The notes under the pieces were generated by a model. That model ran no database searches, had not been told where the DNA came from, and saw only the letters and a program-made list of their open reading frames with translations. The translations under genes and the position numbers were made by a program. A DNA stretch of 64,000 nucleotides from Aphis gossypii (Eukaryota; Arthropoda; Insecta; Hemiptera; Aphididae). Of the stretch, positions 22,805 to 35,500 are shown piece by piece. Within the stretch, counting starts at the first letter, position 1. Each line of letters begins with the position of its first letter. Location of the stretch: the NCBI RefSeq assembly GCF_020184175.1, contig NC_065532.1:13454001-13518000 (forward strand), written 5' to 3'.

Positions 22805-24560
22805 ATTGAATTATCGATAATATAAACTATCAGTATAAATTACCAATAATATAAGTTTATCTTATAATAAAAAATAAATATATTATTTATAGAGTATTAT
22901 ACCTATGTCATATATATATTTAAAAAATAATCGTGTATTAAACATATTGATATTGATATTATAGATAAGTAAGTAGGTAGGTAGTTTTAAACTTTTAAAA
23001 GTTGTTCACCCGTAAGTGGTACTATTATAACTGACTAGGAATATCTAAAAGTGTATAAATGTAGAAAATATCAAACTTTACAATCTAGTGATACACTGAA
23101 TACTGATACATTTTTACTTTTTTAGGTACCAATATAAATAAAAAATATTCAGCAAATATTGTGATCAATCAATTAAATCAAATTTTAAAAATGACAAGCA
23201 CTGAAAGTCTGAAACACACATAAGTTATGCTGAAAAATTTAAAATATTTGGAGTGAATATAAAAATACAATTATTGATTATTTAATTTATATGAAAAAAA
23301 TTGGGCTATAATGCCATTATTCAAAATTAGTATAATAAATATTATTAGTTTAATAAGCAATATATTATTAGAATATGCGAACTAATAGACACGTATACTA
23401 TTATTAGTTATTACCACTTATTATTTATTAACAGTATAACTATTACCTAATTATACATTAATTTAGAGTAAACGTATAACAGCACACTCATATCATATAC
23501 ATTTTTAATTAAGCTTTTACAAAACTAAAATAGATTGTTCTAAGCCTATAATATATTCAAGTGAGAAAGAAAATGTGTTGTAGTTGTGCTCAAAAAAATT
23601 GTGCAAAAACGAGTCGTATATTCGTATCCATTTATAACACTAACACAGGTGTCAGGTCATCATAATAAACTGAATAATATGTATTTTTACAGGAAAAACT
23701 TTCAAAAGTCACAACTCATAATATTTATTTTTATTTGAAATATGAAAAACAGCAAGTCCAGATTTCAATTTTAGAAACTCTATCAGAAGTCGTAATAAAC
23801 GTCTGAAAAAACATAAATTGTTGACTATTTTGAAATGCATTTTTATGCTCTTATTTAAAAGTCAACCTTAATTCAATCTGATTAATTTTTCTTAGTTTTA
23901 CAAATAAAAAAAAAAAACCAATTTTGACTACTGAGGAGTCTGGAGTATGCGTAATAATAATTTTCAATTTTTTCTGTTAGTAACGACTGGTATAATAGTG
24001 CTTGGGTAACATTAATTAAAATTGCCTACATTTCAACACCATTAAAAGGATTGGAAGAGGCGATTTTCTATATTTGTAGAGTTAACTTGTAAATCGTAAT
24101 ATAAGGAATTTAGGAGAGGTAAACTATTTTCAATGTACCATTTAAAATAAATTATTGAAGCGATAAGAACTAAAAATAGATTTCAATTTGTTTTAGTCTT
24201 CCTGTCATTGATTCCCCAATATTTAAAACATCTATTATAAGTTTAAATATGACAAATTTTTAATGTCAAACTTTTTTAGAATTCAGGCAGATAAAATCTA
24301 AAATGAAGGGAAGTTGGTCTCAAGTAGATTTACGAGTGAATTTAAATCTGTTTTCAAAAATTCTATTGCTTCACTAGTTCACTGGATAAATTGGTACGTT
24401 GGAAATAGAACACGTTAAAATTGCAATATTGTGCGTGTGATAGTTAGATAAAGAAAGAAAATTACCGATATCAGTCCTCATGTATCTCATATTCTCATGT
24501 GATGTCTTTCATTATTTTTATCAATGAAAGTGTTAAGTGACGTAAGCGATTGTCTGGCTC
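22805..24560. other. intergenic AT-rich DNA
   Basis: Nothing recognised on either strand beyond simple A/T runs. Confidence 0.5.
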
Positions 24561-24574
24561 TGTAGAGTGCGGGC

Positions 24575-24742
24575 TGTGGCTATAAGAGGGTCTGTGGTAA
24601 TACGAATGCGTCACACCCGCATGCAATTGTCTACATCAGAATTCTTACAGACGTACACAACCATTAATAATTATCTATAAATATAATTTGTATGTGGTCA
24701 ACTTCAGTATTGGAGTTAACTGATCTATTATAAGATACAAAG
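24575..24742 (+). promoter_or_regulatory. possible TATA promoter with a short non-coding first exon
   Basis: A less AT-rich block holds GGCTATAAGAGGGTC (TATA-like, about 24578-24592), then a Cys/Gly-poor leader without a long frame, ending in a canonical donor AAAG|GTAAGATT at about 24742. Such an arrangement fits a first exon of a gene or lncRNA on the plus strand. No downstream exon could be tied to it; the next recognisable plus-strand exon is fs(1)h at 29504. Confidence 0.3.
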
Positions 24743-26220
24743 GTAAGATTATTATAATATTATATATAGATATATCTATTATCTAAGGCACTTGATACTT
24801 TATTTTAACTTCTTAAATTATAACTATTTCTTTTTGTATGTATAATAATAAACTTTAATAATAACAAGTCTTTGAGATTCCCCAAATAATATTCTTACCT
24901 TTAAATTGGTCGATTTACTCTATTAACTAATAATGATACAATAGGTACTTTAATAGTCAAATGCAAAAAAAAATTGATCCGACTGAACATTATTTATTTG
25001 CAGTTTTTATCTTCACGGAGTGACAGAACACAACAAATTCTTTAACCGATGTCCATAAGTTAATATTTTATAATTCATGTTTGTGGTAGACCGCATATTG
25101 GGAGATAGCCTATATTATATAGGTAATAGCTATAAACATGATTGTACGAACAGGACCACGGACCATAACTTGAGGATTATAAAAGAACATGCACCTATAA
25201 TTAAGATCGATTAAGTCAAACAATCAACTAGTTAAAAAACTACACTCTAGAGTGCATGAAATGGTTCCATGACTGTGAAGGTCAGAAAAACAATAAATGC
25301 TAAAATAAAATTATTATTCAACATTATTTAATTGAAATTGTTTTTTCGATGTTTGGAGAAGAAACATAACTCAAATAAAATTTTAGTCATACAATCCAAT
25401 AGTCATGTCTAATATCTGTTTATATTTTTTACTTTTATAGTGACGTCGCGAGGTAAAATTTATATGTGGGCGAAGTAGACTTAAAGAGGCCCTTTTTAAA
25501 ATTTTTTTAATAAATATTATTTAAGTAACAAAGGACGCGAGGCTCTTTGAGGTGCGAGGCCGTGGGCAATGGCCCACACCACCCACGCCTAACGCCGCCA
25601 CAGTACTTTTATTGTATTTAACAACTATATAATATGGTATGGTACTAATATTGAGGTATTGATTATAATATATTATTACCTCAAGTATAGATAATATGGA
25701 AGATATTTTTTCAACCTTTTAATTTAAAACAAGTTGTATATAATTGGGAAATTTAAATAAATGAAGATTATTTACTTATTTTTTATAATCTTCTTTTTAG
25801 TGACATAACTCATTTTAAAATTAAAACAAAAAATAAACTACCGGTAAAAATTAACCGGTAGATTTGTTACATGTGTTAGATGGAGATAACAAATACGGGT
25901 ATGAGTGGTATGACGTTCCCTTAAAAAATATTTATCCCGCTGAAAATTCAAAATGTGAAATATGAATAATTCAATAATGAGAATAATGCAACATTTATAG
26001 TGCAGATTATGATATGTACATTTACTTCACTAACAAAAAATAACAATTAATTAAAATGGTAAGAGACGAGCTACAATGAGCGTAACAATAGTAACATCAG
26101 TACATCACTAACATGTTTGAATCAAATTCAGAAATTTCTCGTGATATTTATTATTTATATAATTTTGGTCATGCGTAGAAGAGACGTGTAGTAGTATCTG
26201 ATTAACGATTGTGACGACGA
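24743..26220. other. intergenic, with a degenerate TE fragment
   Basis: At about 25437-25606 a GC-richer segment starts GTGACGTCGCGAGG and ends CCTAACGCCGCCAC. These are imperfect inverted ends, and the inside contains ATGGCCCACACCACCCACG, probably an old MITE. At 25839-25862 a short hairpin CTACCGGT/ACCGGTAG is present. No genes were seen. Confidence 0.4.
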
Positions 26221-26918
26221 ATCACAAATGTCGATGATAGGAAAAATACGTTAAATATCAGGGTCACGCGGTTGGCGGCACTGGTGAGTCAAAACAATGG
26301 GACCACTGTTGACGTGTCGCGTTTGCTCCATGAACGTTTGTCCGTCGTCTCGCTGACGGACGGGGCGAAAAACGAGCGTCGGTGCCCTTTCTCCACCGCA
26401 AACGCTATAGCATTCCGGCCGAACGGTTGTCGCCGCATAAACGCGGACACTATCCGTAAGCGGAAAAACGCTGTGGGCTTGGTTCGCAAACGGTCGAAAG
26501 CGACGGCTGAGCGTCCAAGCCCAAGAAAGATCGGTGGAATCGAAGAGATTTAGCTCTCGGAAAATCGATCGGAATCGTAATGATGCGCGTCACGTGACCC
26601 GGCTCGGCCAATGGGGACGTTGCATCCTAATACACCACCCCGTCCCGCCCGCTAGTCGGTAGTTTTCGGGCATTAATGGTCGTATATGCGAGTTTCTCCG
26701 TTTTTGGTACGGAAATTAATTTACAGCCGATGCGCCGGGACCGTAGTGGGCATTCGAGAAATGACCGCGTAGTGCCGAATTAGCGGGAATAGGTGTTTTC
26801 GCCCGTGCGCGCGTGCCATCAACCACACGGGAAATACGTCGACGTGCGACCGACGAGTGCGCGCCGTGTTACCGCCGCCGCCGCCACCGCAGCCGCAGCC
26901 GTAGCCGTCGCAGACCGC

Positions 26919-27000
26919 AGTAATAATAATAACAATAACAATAACAATAATAGTAATAGTAACGGCGACGACAACGACGACGACGACGACGTCAGCGACA
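26919..27000 (+). repeat. simple repeats in the CpG block
   Basis: (TAA/CAA)n from about 26919 followed by (GAC)n to about 26995, preceded by (GCC)n at about 26870-26900. Confidence 0.8.
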
Positions 27001-27277
27001 TAAATACACGTTCAACGATAATAATGGTGGTCGAGCCGTCGGGTTACCACCTCGACGCCGCCGGGAAGTCGTTCGTCGCGCGATACGCCACCATCACGTC
27101 CTGTCGCCGCCGTTGTTCACGTTATTAGCTCCAGCGTACCGTTTATGTATGTTTCAGCCACAGTCGACAGGTACGTTTATCCGTCAGGTGCTAGGCGCCC
27201 GTTTAAAACGCGCGCGCGCGCTTAGAGACTGGCGAGCTTTTCGCAAAATCGAGCTAGGTACTCGGATAGAGCCGTAT

Positions 27278-27299
27278 AGGTAGGTAGGTAGGTAGGTAT
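27278..27299 (+). repeat. TAGG tetranucleotide repeat
   Basis: Five tandem TAGG units within the 5' region of fs(1)h. Confidence 0.8.
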
Positions 27300-27479
27300 A
27301 CGTCGCGCGTTTTTTCACGTTCGTCGAAAGAAAAAATAAAAAATTCCGTGTCCGGTACCCCCCCGGGGAACCGCCGTCGTCTTTTTGTCGGGGGGAGCGG
27401 GCGCGGGGGAACCCGCCATGTTGATGTCGGCGTAAGCGCCAAAACCGTAAAATAACGCTTACCGTGTGTATTGGCGGCT

Positions 27480-27640
27480 TACGCACACATTCACACTCAC
27501 ACACACACGCGCGCGCGCTCATACACGTACGTTATGTACACGTAAAAGCGCGCGCGTACACACACACACACGCACAAGTCTCGCACGCACACACGCATTC
27601 ACAAGCGCGGCAACGCGAGCCACACACAAGCGGCGCGCAC
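27480..27640 (+). repeat. CA/CG dinucleotide-rich tract
   Basis: Interrupted (CA)n and (CG)n runs, including ACACACACACGCGCGCGCGC near 27500. These can adopt Z-DNA in principle. They create His/Thr/Arg-rich chance frames in two phases. Confidence 0.75.
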
Positions 27641-28480
27641 CACGTACATGTCGCGGCCGCCGTCCAGTTACTGGTCGCGGCGGTTATTAATAAAATATTA
27701 CAAAACAAATAATAATAATAATTTTATAAAATATAAAAATACTATACTATAATATTATTATATTATATTATGATGTATGGATATTATGTTATAACGTTGT
27801 ATTATTAATTATTTCGTATAACGGACACGCATGGGTGTAAGCGTTCCGTACGCGCGTGTTTTGTTCGCGGTAAACGTCGCCGTCGCGCCGTTCCAGTGTT
27901 CTCTGATCAATTTTCGCGCCTAAGTCCGGTGCGCGCCCGTCGACGTCACATCAATGCTCTGACTCGCCTCCACTGTAGCCGCACCAGCAAAGCCGCCGAC
28001 GCGCCACTCGTTCGTTTGCCCCATCAAACAGGTATCCCCCGTGTTTTTTCGTTTTTTGTTGTTGTCCCCGACGCGCGTTGTTTGTTTGGGGTAACCGCAC
28101 CGACGACGACGACGGTGTCCCGACGACCCCGAGCCCCGTCGTCCCCGTGTCGTAGGTGACGGTTACAGTCGTTTTCGATTTGCCCCCCGTTTTGGGTTTT
28201 CCATTTTCAAATCATACCTTCCCACACCCGTTTTGGCCGTTTTCGTTGACCCTCTTACGCTCTGTCCGTCGTTAGGATCGGTCTCGAATGTAGACAGTCT
28301 CGGCCAGTGTTGATGCATCCATCCGCCAAGGTTTGGACGCTGATCGTTACGGTCGGTATACGTGGTGTTGTTGTTCGGTTGCATTGTCCGTTCATCACGT
28401 GAGATGTAAGTAGTTGTTGTTGTCATAGGTTGTCGAGCTTCTTTGTTTCTTCAGTTGCAAACATTAGTAAGTCAACGTTT

Positions 28481-29503
28481 TTGTATGTCGATAACTAATT
28501 CATATTATTCATTTCTGCGTTATTTGTCCGTACAAGTTTTTATATGATGTATGGAAGTTTATTGTTTTTTTTTTTTATGTATATAATTTTAAATGATTAT
28601 CAAAAGTCTATAAGTTCTATTAAAAATATCTTATGGCTATTCTTGTCTTCAAAGAAAACCAAATAATTTTTGTTAAAACCCGTGACATGCAATGTTTTAA
28701 TAGTTTTATTAATTAGTGTTAGATGGCTAAACTCTTTATTTTTAGGATGACCTACATCAATATAATTGAGTGTGTTTGTATGTTTTGAAATTAGGTGCCG
28801 ATATTGAATGTAATGTTTTCAGTTTGATTTTTTCTCTTTTAAGATGATGTGTAGGATTATATCAGGTATCCCCCCATATATGTTAATCACATTCAAACCG
28901 TTGTGGGTACACATATAATTTCAAAAAAAGGGATTTGTTTTTTGGTTTAGATGAATGAAGTACATGATAATTTGAAAATATAAGAATATATTCTTTTTTT
29001 ATGAATTTGGATGAAATATTGGATATTATCGGGTATTATATTCTATGGTTGCTTAACTTTTTATAAGAATGCTATTGTCTATCTGGTAAACTGCTTTCTA
29101 TATTTATGTATCATGCTTGATTAGATAAGTATCAGCTGTGTACATATATATCTTAATACCGAAATAAATCTTAAATTTAAATTGGTTGGAACATAATCTG
29201 AAATATGTTACCTAGTAAGTATTTTTAGGCTAATTGATCTGATAATAAATAAAAGTCAATGTTCTAATAATATTTTATTCAAATGCATTAGCTTGAGTCT
29301 GAATAGTATTATCTTATTTGAATAATTTAAATTGTATTTAATACCACAGAAATATACTTCGGAGATAAATTATTCAGAAAATCTTAAGTCAAATAGTATG
29401 TTAATTATTTCTTACAAAATTGAAATGTAATTGATAAATCTTTTCAAGCGCTTCATATTTTATGTAATAATTATTATTAATTTATACAACTGCATTATTT
29501 CAG
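28481..29503 (+). other. 5'-UTR intron of fs(1)h
   Basis: AT-rich sequence between the CpG block and the first coding exon, ending with the acceptor TTATTTCAG (29503). No other feature was seen. Confidence 0.45.
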
Positions 29504-29513
29504 TGGGTTCAAT

Positions 29514-32500
29514 ATGCAGCAGGTGCCAGTTTCATCTCAAAACAGTGGTGTGCCGACAGTAAGTATACTTAACTTAAGAACTCTATACCCACATTTAATC
29601 TTTTATCTTACAAGTGCATAACATAGCAAATTTACGCTCAGCAGTTCATATTTAGCTTTGTTAACTTTAATATTAAAATGAATTAATTTTTCCTGAAACC
29701 TTACATTAAATATTTTATCTTTTGTCAGTTTTTAAGTCTTACCTCTTTTTTGCTATAATTCTGCCTTAAAAGTGTGTTATGACCATTTATATAAACTTAT
29801 GTAGTTAGGTATATCATAATAGGTTAATTCATTCTAATATTAAAACTAATATAACTAAATATTAACTATTGAGTGAAGAATTACCTATGTTACACACTTG
29901 TATATTTTGTAATTTATATTTTTATCGAGTTGTGTATATTCAATGTATAAGTGGTATATAACAGAGGTGTCCAAACATTTTTCGGTCACGATCTACTAAG
30001 AATATACTTTACCTTTGAAGATCGACTTCAATAGAAATTTTTTTTTATTATTGAACAACTATAATTAAGAAACACATAGGCATGTGGCCCTAAAAAATAA
30101 ATTCTAACAGATCGACTTTGAAATTGTCCGTTATCGACTGTTTGGCCGCCCCTGGTATATAATATACATTTGATGAACAAAATTAATCAAAATTTGAAAT
30201 GTTGGTTCATGTTGAGTACTATCGAAAGAAACTATTTAATTTTTTCTATTAATAAAAATGTTTTCGTTTTAAATGTTTCAATTACTGTTATTATAATTCT
30301 GAAACTTTTTATTAAAGATAGTGAAGAAAAATCAAAGAAACTAAAAAAATCAATCTATGTAATATATACCTAATTGATGAAAAATGGAAGAAAACATAAA
30401 TTTTAGATTTAAAAAATTTAAGGATTCATTTGATTTTTTTTATAGGATTAAATTTACAAATACATTTAAAAATAAAAACAAAAACCTCATAGAAATGATA
30501 AGATTTTTTAAAATGTAAATAATAATAATTATATAAACATAAATTTTGCAGTTATTCTTTTAACTGTACATAAAAGTACATATACAAGTAATTCATATTA
30601 CTTATTTGTTCTTTATTAATTAAATTTTACTATTAAAATCAGGATACTGCAAATGCAAAGCCTGACGGTGGAGAGGTTCCGCCACCACGAATTGAGCCAT
30701 ATATTGAGCCGGTGAATGGTATTGTTCAACCACCAGTTGTACCTCCACCAAATCGACCTGGCCGACTCACTAACAAACTAAATTTCCTTCAAAAGACTGT
30801 GATGAAGGCTCTTTGGAAACATCAACATGCATGGCCGTTCTATCAGCCAGTTGATGCCTCCAAACTCAATTTACCTGTAAGTTCCATTTTTTATTATAAT
30901 CTACTACATGATACTCTCTTGTAATATTTTATAAAGTTAAAACTATTAAAAGATATAAGATCTTATATTATTATTTGTATATATCAGTGTTTCCCAACCT
31001 TTTTTTATCAACGCCCCTTTTAGATTTTAAAAATCTCGTACCACCCCCTTCCCCTACTCAATTTTTTCAAAACATTAACATTTTAGTTTTTTATAAACTG
31101 TTTAATTAAAGAAAAAAATAATGCTACAATTTAGTTAATTTTATATTTAAATACCTATTAATAATATGATTAATGAAAACGTAAATGATAGATGAGCGCT
31201 CCCCTTGGCGCCTCCCTCAGAAAAACGCCCCTTTAAAATTAAAAATTCTCATGAGGGGACAGTAGTGCCCATATTGGGAATCACTGGTATAGATCTTGTC
31301 TTTATCTTACAAACGTACAGTATACATAATTTGTGTTTTAAAATCTATATTTTCTGTTATTAACTTAATTATTAGACTATAAATAACCTATTTTTAAACT
31401 TAAAGCTAAGGATATTAATGAACCCCCTTCTGTAGAACAGACATCAAATTGTATTCAATTGGTAGTTGTATCTAACTTTAGTTTATCACCTAATTAGAAG
31501 GTACCTACCTAGGTTGAGTTAGATTAGTAATACATATTTTTAAAGCAATGAACAAAATTCTTAAAAGACAAGCCTTTTTTGACCGTGAAGCATTTGCTCT
31601 AGGGTTAAAATGCTGATTATGTCATGTTTTTATACTTGTCGCATATTAAGAGTATGACTTAAAGGTAAAGTTAAGTGTTAATTCTTCACATCTAGCTTCT
31701 AATTATTTCTTTTAACTATTGTCTAAGGGCAAGTAGCATGATAGTGGAAGTTGTTTGTTCTTTTTGACTTGTTATGCTCTTATTGTGTATCTATATTATA
31801 GTTTTATCAACTTTATAAAAATTATCAGAATAAGTTAAGTAGACATTTAGAAATGTCATAAAAAAATACATTTTGATTTATTTGTAATATTTGGTTTTCC
31901 TAATGTAAAGGTATTATGATGCAACTTTATAAACATAATAGGTGTAGATATTACGAGATCTTTTAAACTGCATTCATGTACCTCTACTTATTTAGGCTTG
32001 AATATTTGTATAGTTTCATAGTAAATCATCTTGTCTACATTACACATACTTATTGTTACCTATAATATTGTATTATTGATTTTTTGTAGGACTACCATAA
32101 AGTAATCAAAACACCAATGGATTTAGGTACTGTAAAAAAGCGTTTAGAAAATAACTACTATTGGTGTGCTGATGAATGCATAGAAGATATTAATGCAATG
32201 TTTAACAATTGTTATACATACAATAAACCCGGAGAAGATGTAGTTCTCATGGCTCAAACTTTGGAAAAAATATTTCTTGCCAAGGTGAGGATAATTATTA
32301 TAACTGTTTATTATAAAACAATATATGAATTTAATTTGTTTTTATAGATGGGTCAAATGGTAAAAGAAGAAACTGTATTGCCCCAACATAAACCAGCTGT
32401 GAAAAATCATTCAATTACTCAGAAACCTCCTCCCAGTCACAACCAACCAATAGCTGTAGCTCCTGGTTCAACTGCTATGGGTACCACTCCTCATTCCCAG

Positions 32501-35500
32501 CATAATTCTCTACCACCTCAAGTATGTTAAATGAACAATACTCGGCTATCTAGCTTAAATAATATTTTGTATGCAGTATAAAGAAAACAAAAAATATACT
32601 TGGAATACTTAAACATGCAATAAAAATATTTTGTTTAACTATTAATCTTAATAATTAGCACCTATTATTATTATTATTAATAATTATAAAAACTATTAAC
32701 TTAATAAATTATTTAAAAAATGAAAGACTTAATATTTTCTTTTAAATATGTATTAAAAGTTTTTTTTTATATTAATTCATTTCAGTTTGTATCAATAATA
32801 TATGTTGAATGCTAAAAAAATACTATAAGTTTTAGTTATGGGTTCTAGTTTTTATTAAAATATTATAAGCGTTTTTTTTTTTTTTTTAATTTTAAGATTT
32901 TAGCTCCAACAACGAGTGATTATGTAGCACAACCAGTAAACATGCCTTTAGGAGCAGCTAATTCATTAACTGGCGGTAAACTGAAAAAAGGAGTTAAAAG
33001 AAAAGCAGATCCTAGTCCCATCAATTCAATTGACTCCACCGTTTATCCTGGCCCAATGGCTACAGCAACAACTCCTGTTCAACCTTTACAATCATCTATT
33101 CGTAGAGAATCTGGTCGACAAATAAAAAAACCAAGAGTGCCCGATGAAGGAATTTTATACTCTCAAAACACAACTTTACCTACTGGATCCGGCGCAATAT
33201 CAGTAATTTTTTTTTGTAATTTAAAAGAAGTTCTAAGTATTATAATTAAAAATATTATATAATTATCTTAGGACGGAAAAACCAAAGAAAAATTGACTGA
33301 GGCATTGAAGGGTTGTACTGAAGTGCTTAAAGAATTGTTTACCAAAAAACATGCGGTAATACCCTAAGGCTTGTTACAAATGGGATTTTAAAGAATACCT
33401 GATTGATGTCTAATCTGGTTTTATAGGCATATGCATGGCCGTTCTACAAGCCAGTTGATGCTGCTTGGTTGGGCTTGCATGATTATCATGACATTATTAA
33501 GAAGCCTATGGACCTGGGAACAGTAAAGGTAATTAAAATGCAAAAGATTCAGGTAAATATTTAATTAAATATCATATAAAATTTCTCTTGATTTCAGACC
33601 AAATTAGACAACAGAGAATACAAAAATTCAAAAGATTTTGCAGCTGATGTTAATTTAATATTTTCCAATTGTTATAAGTATAATCCTAAAGATCATGATG
33701 TAGTAGCAATGGCAAAAAAACTACAAGCTGTATTTGAAGCTAAGTAAGTTCTTTATAAACACCTGAATATTATCATTGTATTTAATAAAATTTATTTTAT
33801 CATTTAAAGAATGTCAAAAGTACCACCAGATCCACCTTTAATAGAAATGAAAATGGAACCTGAAGATGAAAGTAGTTCAGAAGGAAGTTCTGGCTCATTT
33901 AGTGATTCTGATGATTCTGAAGATTTAGAAAATTCAAGAAAAATTCAAGAATTCCAAGAAAAGGTAAGTTCAAATAATTTGTATAATTCATAATATATTC
34001 TTTACAGTTTACACTACATATTAAATGGGATATTAATTTATTATTTTGTATGTTTTTAATAAATCAAAAGAAGTATTCTGATTAACTTTGTCTGGTTTGA
34101 TTAAAAATTAGACTGTTAAACTTTTCATGTTTTACTTAATTTTGTTAAAATTTGTTTCTTATTTATATTTAATTGTTGAAAAATAGTTTTGCACTTTTTA
34201 TTATAGTAATTTATGAACATGTGTTATCGCTTAGAAACTAGGACACTAGGTTAGGTTATTTATCCATAAACTAAAATTAAATTTTTTGGGTATAATATAA
34301 TATATTTAAATATATAATATAATAATATTATAATATATGATTTATGCCTAAGTCACAGTAAAATGATTTTTAGAAAAACGTGTAATTGTATTTTGCATTT
34401 TCTTAAAATCATAACACTGTACATTATGGAGTAACATTTCAGACGTATGGCATTCATTTACACGAGCCGCTCAAAATTTAATAAATATAGTAATAAGGAT
34501 TGAATCCCAGAGAAAAAGAAAACTATCATTATAATTAAGTCCTCCATATAGATGTATAAGTATTAATTATAACTGATTCATTAAAAAAAATTTTACTCTC
34601 ATTCACCTATGTAAATATAATATAGTAAAGAACATAAACCTATATATGTATATACATAAAGTAATTGTTTTATTAATTATAGAACACATTATTTCAATAT
34701 CTATTAAAATTTTATTTATATTTTTTATACAATGATTTCCAGTTCAAATGGAACAATTTTTTTTTTAAATGACAACATTCTTTTTTAATTTCATATTTAA
34801 AAATTAAACAAGTAGTATTAGAAATAATGTGTGTTCTTTGATTGATAAAAGCAGCGTTTCTTAAACTGTGTTCCACAGAACTCTGGGGTGTTCCGCAAAG
34901 ATTACTTCAGGGTTTTATGAAACTTAGTGCTTTTTTCAAAATTTTTAAGAAAATCACTTTTAAAAATCTAACTAAACATTAGTAGGTGCTAACGGGGAAA
35001 AAATGTTTAATGTATTAATATTTTTGAAGTAGAGTAGGAGTTCTAATTATCAAACTGTAATAATTGTTACATAATTAATGTTGAAAACTAAGTAAAAATA
35101 GCTAAAATTTAAAAAAAAAACGTAGGGATTCCCGATAAAAGTGGACATCAAAAAGGGTTTCATGGATAAAAAGTTTAAGAAACACAGGATTAAAGAATTG
35201 TTTTTTGTGTATATTTAGGGCTATGTTCTTTAGTCTTAACCATATTTTTAAGACATAAATGAGAAAGAAAATGTTTTTTATTAGAACAGTAAAGTTATAC
35301 TCAAACTTTGTATCTTTATGGAGGGCTTAATAATTATGATAGTCTGTTTTTTTCTCTGGAACTCAATTGTTATCTTTTTTTTTCAGAACCCAAATTTAAG
35401 TATGATTTTTAAAAATGTTGGGAATAATTCTTAATGCAGTGAAATTATTTTACCTTACACTATATACATATATTTATTATTGTTATTTAACAATATGAAG

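Larger units (their letters stand above)
26221..28480 (+). promoter_or_regulatory. CpG-rich promoter and 5'-UTR region of fs(1)h
   Basis: A roughly 2.2-kb island of CpG-rich, GC-rich sequence in an otherwise AT-rich window. It contains a palindromic E-box GTCACGTGAC (26589-26598), a CCAAT box (26608-26612), and several possible donors, for example ATTAGTAAGT near 28463. Frames of about 60-110 codons exist on both strands but are low-complexity (poly-Asn/Asp, His/Thr, Arg-rich) and have no family features. The nearest downstream plus-strand coding exon is the first coding exon of fs(1)h (29504), which starts with a splice acceptor and so needs an upstream exon; this island is the natural source. 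Confidence 0.6.

Noticed and set aside
26272..27690. Frames of 60-112 codons in the CpG-rich block (poly-Asn/Asp, His/Thr, Arg-rich)
   Set aside because: Low-complexity translations of simple repeats, open in several frames and on both strands at once; no family features or splice support.
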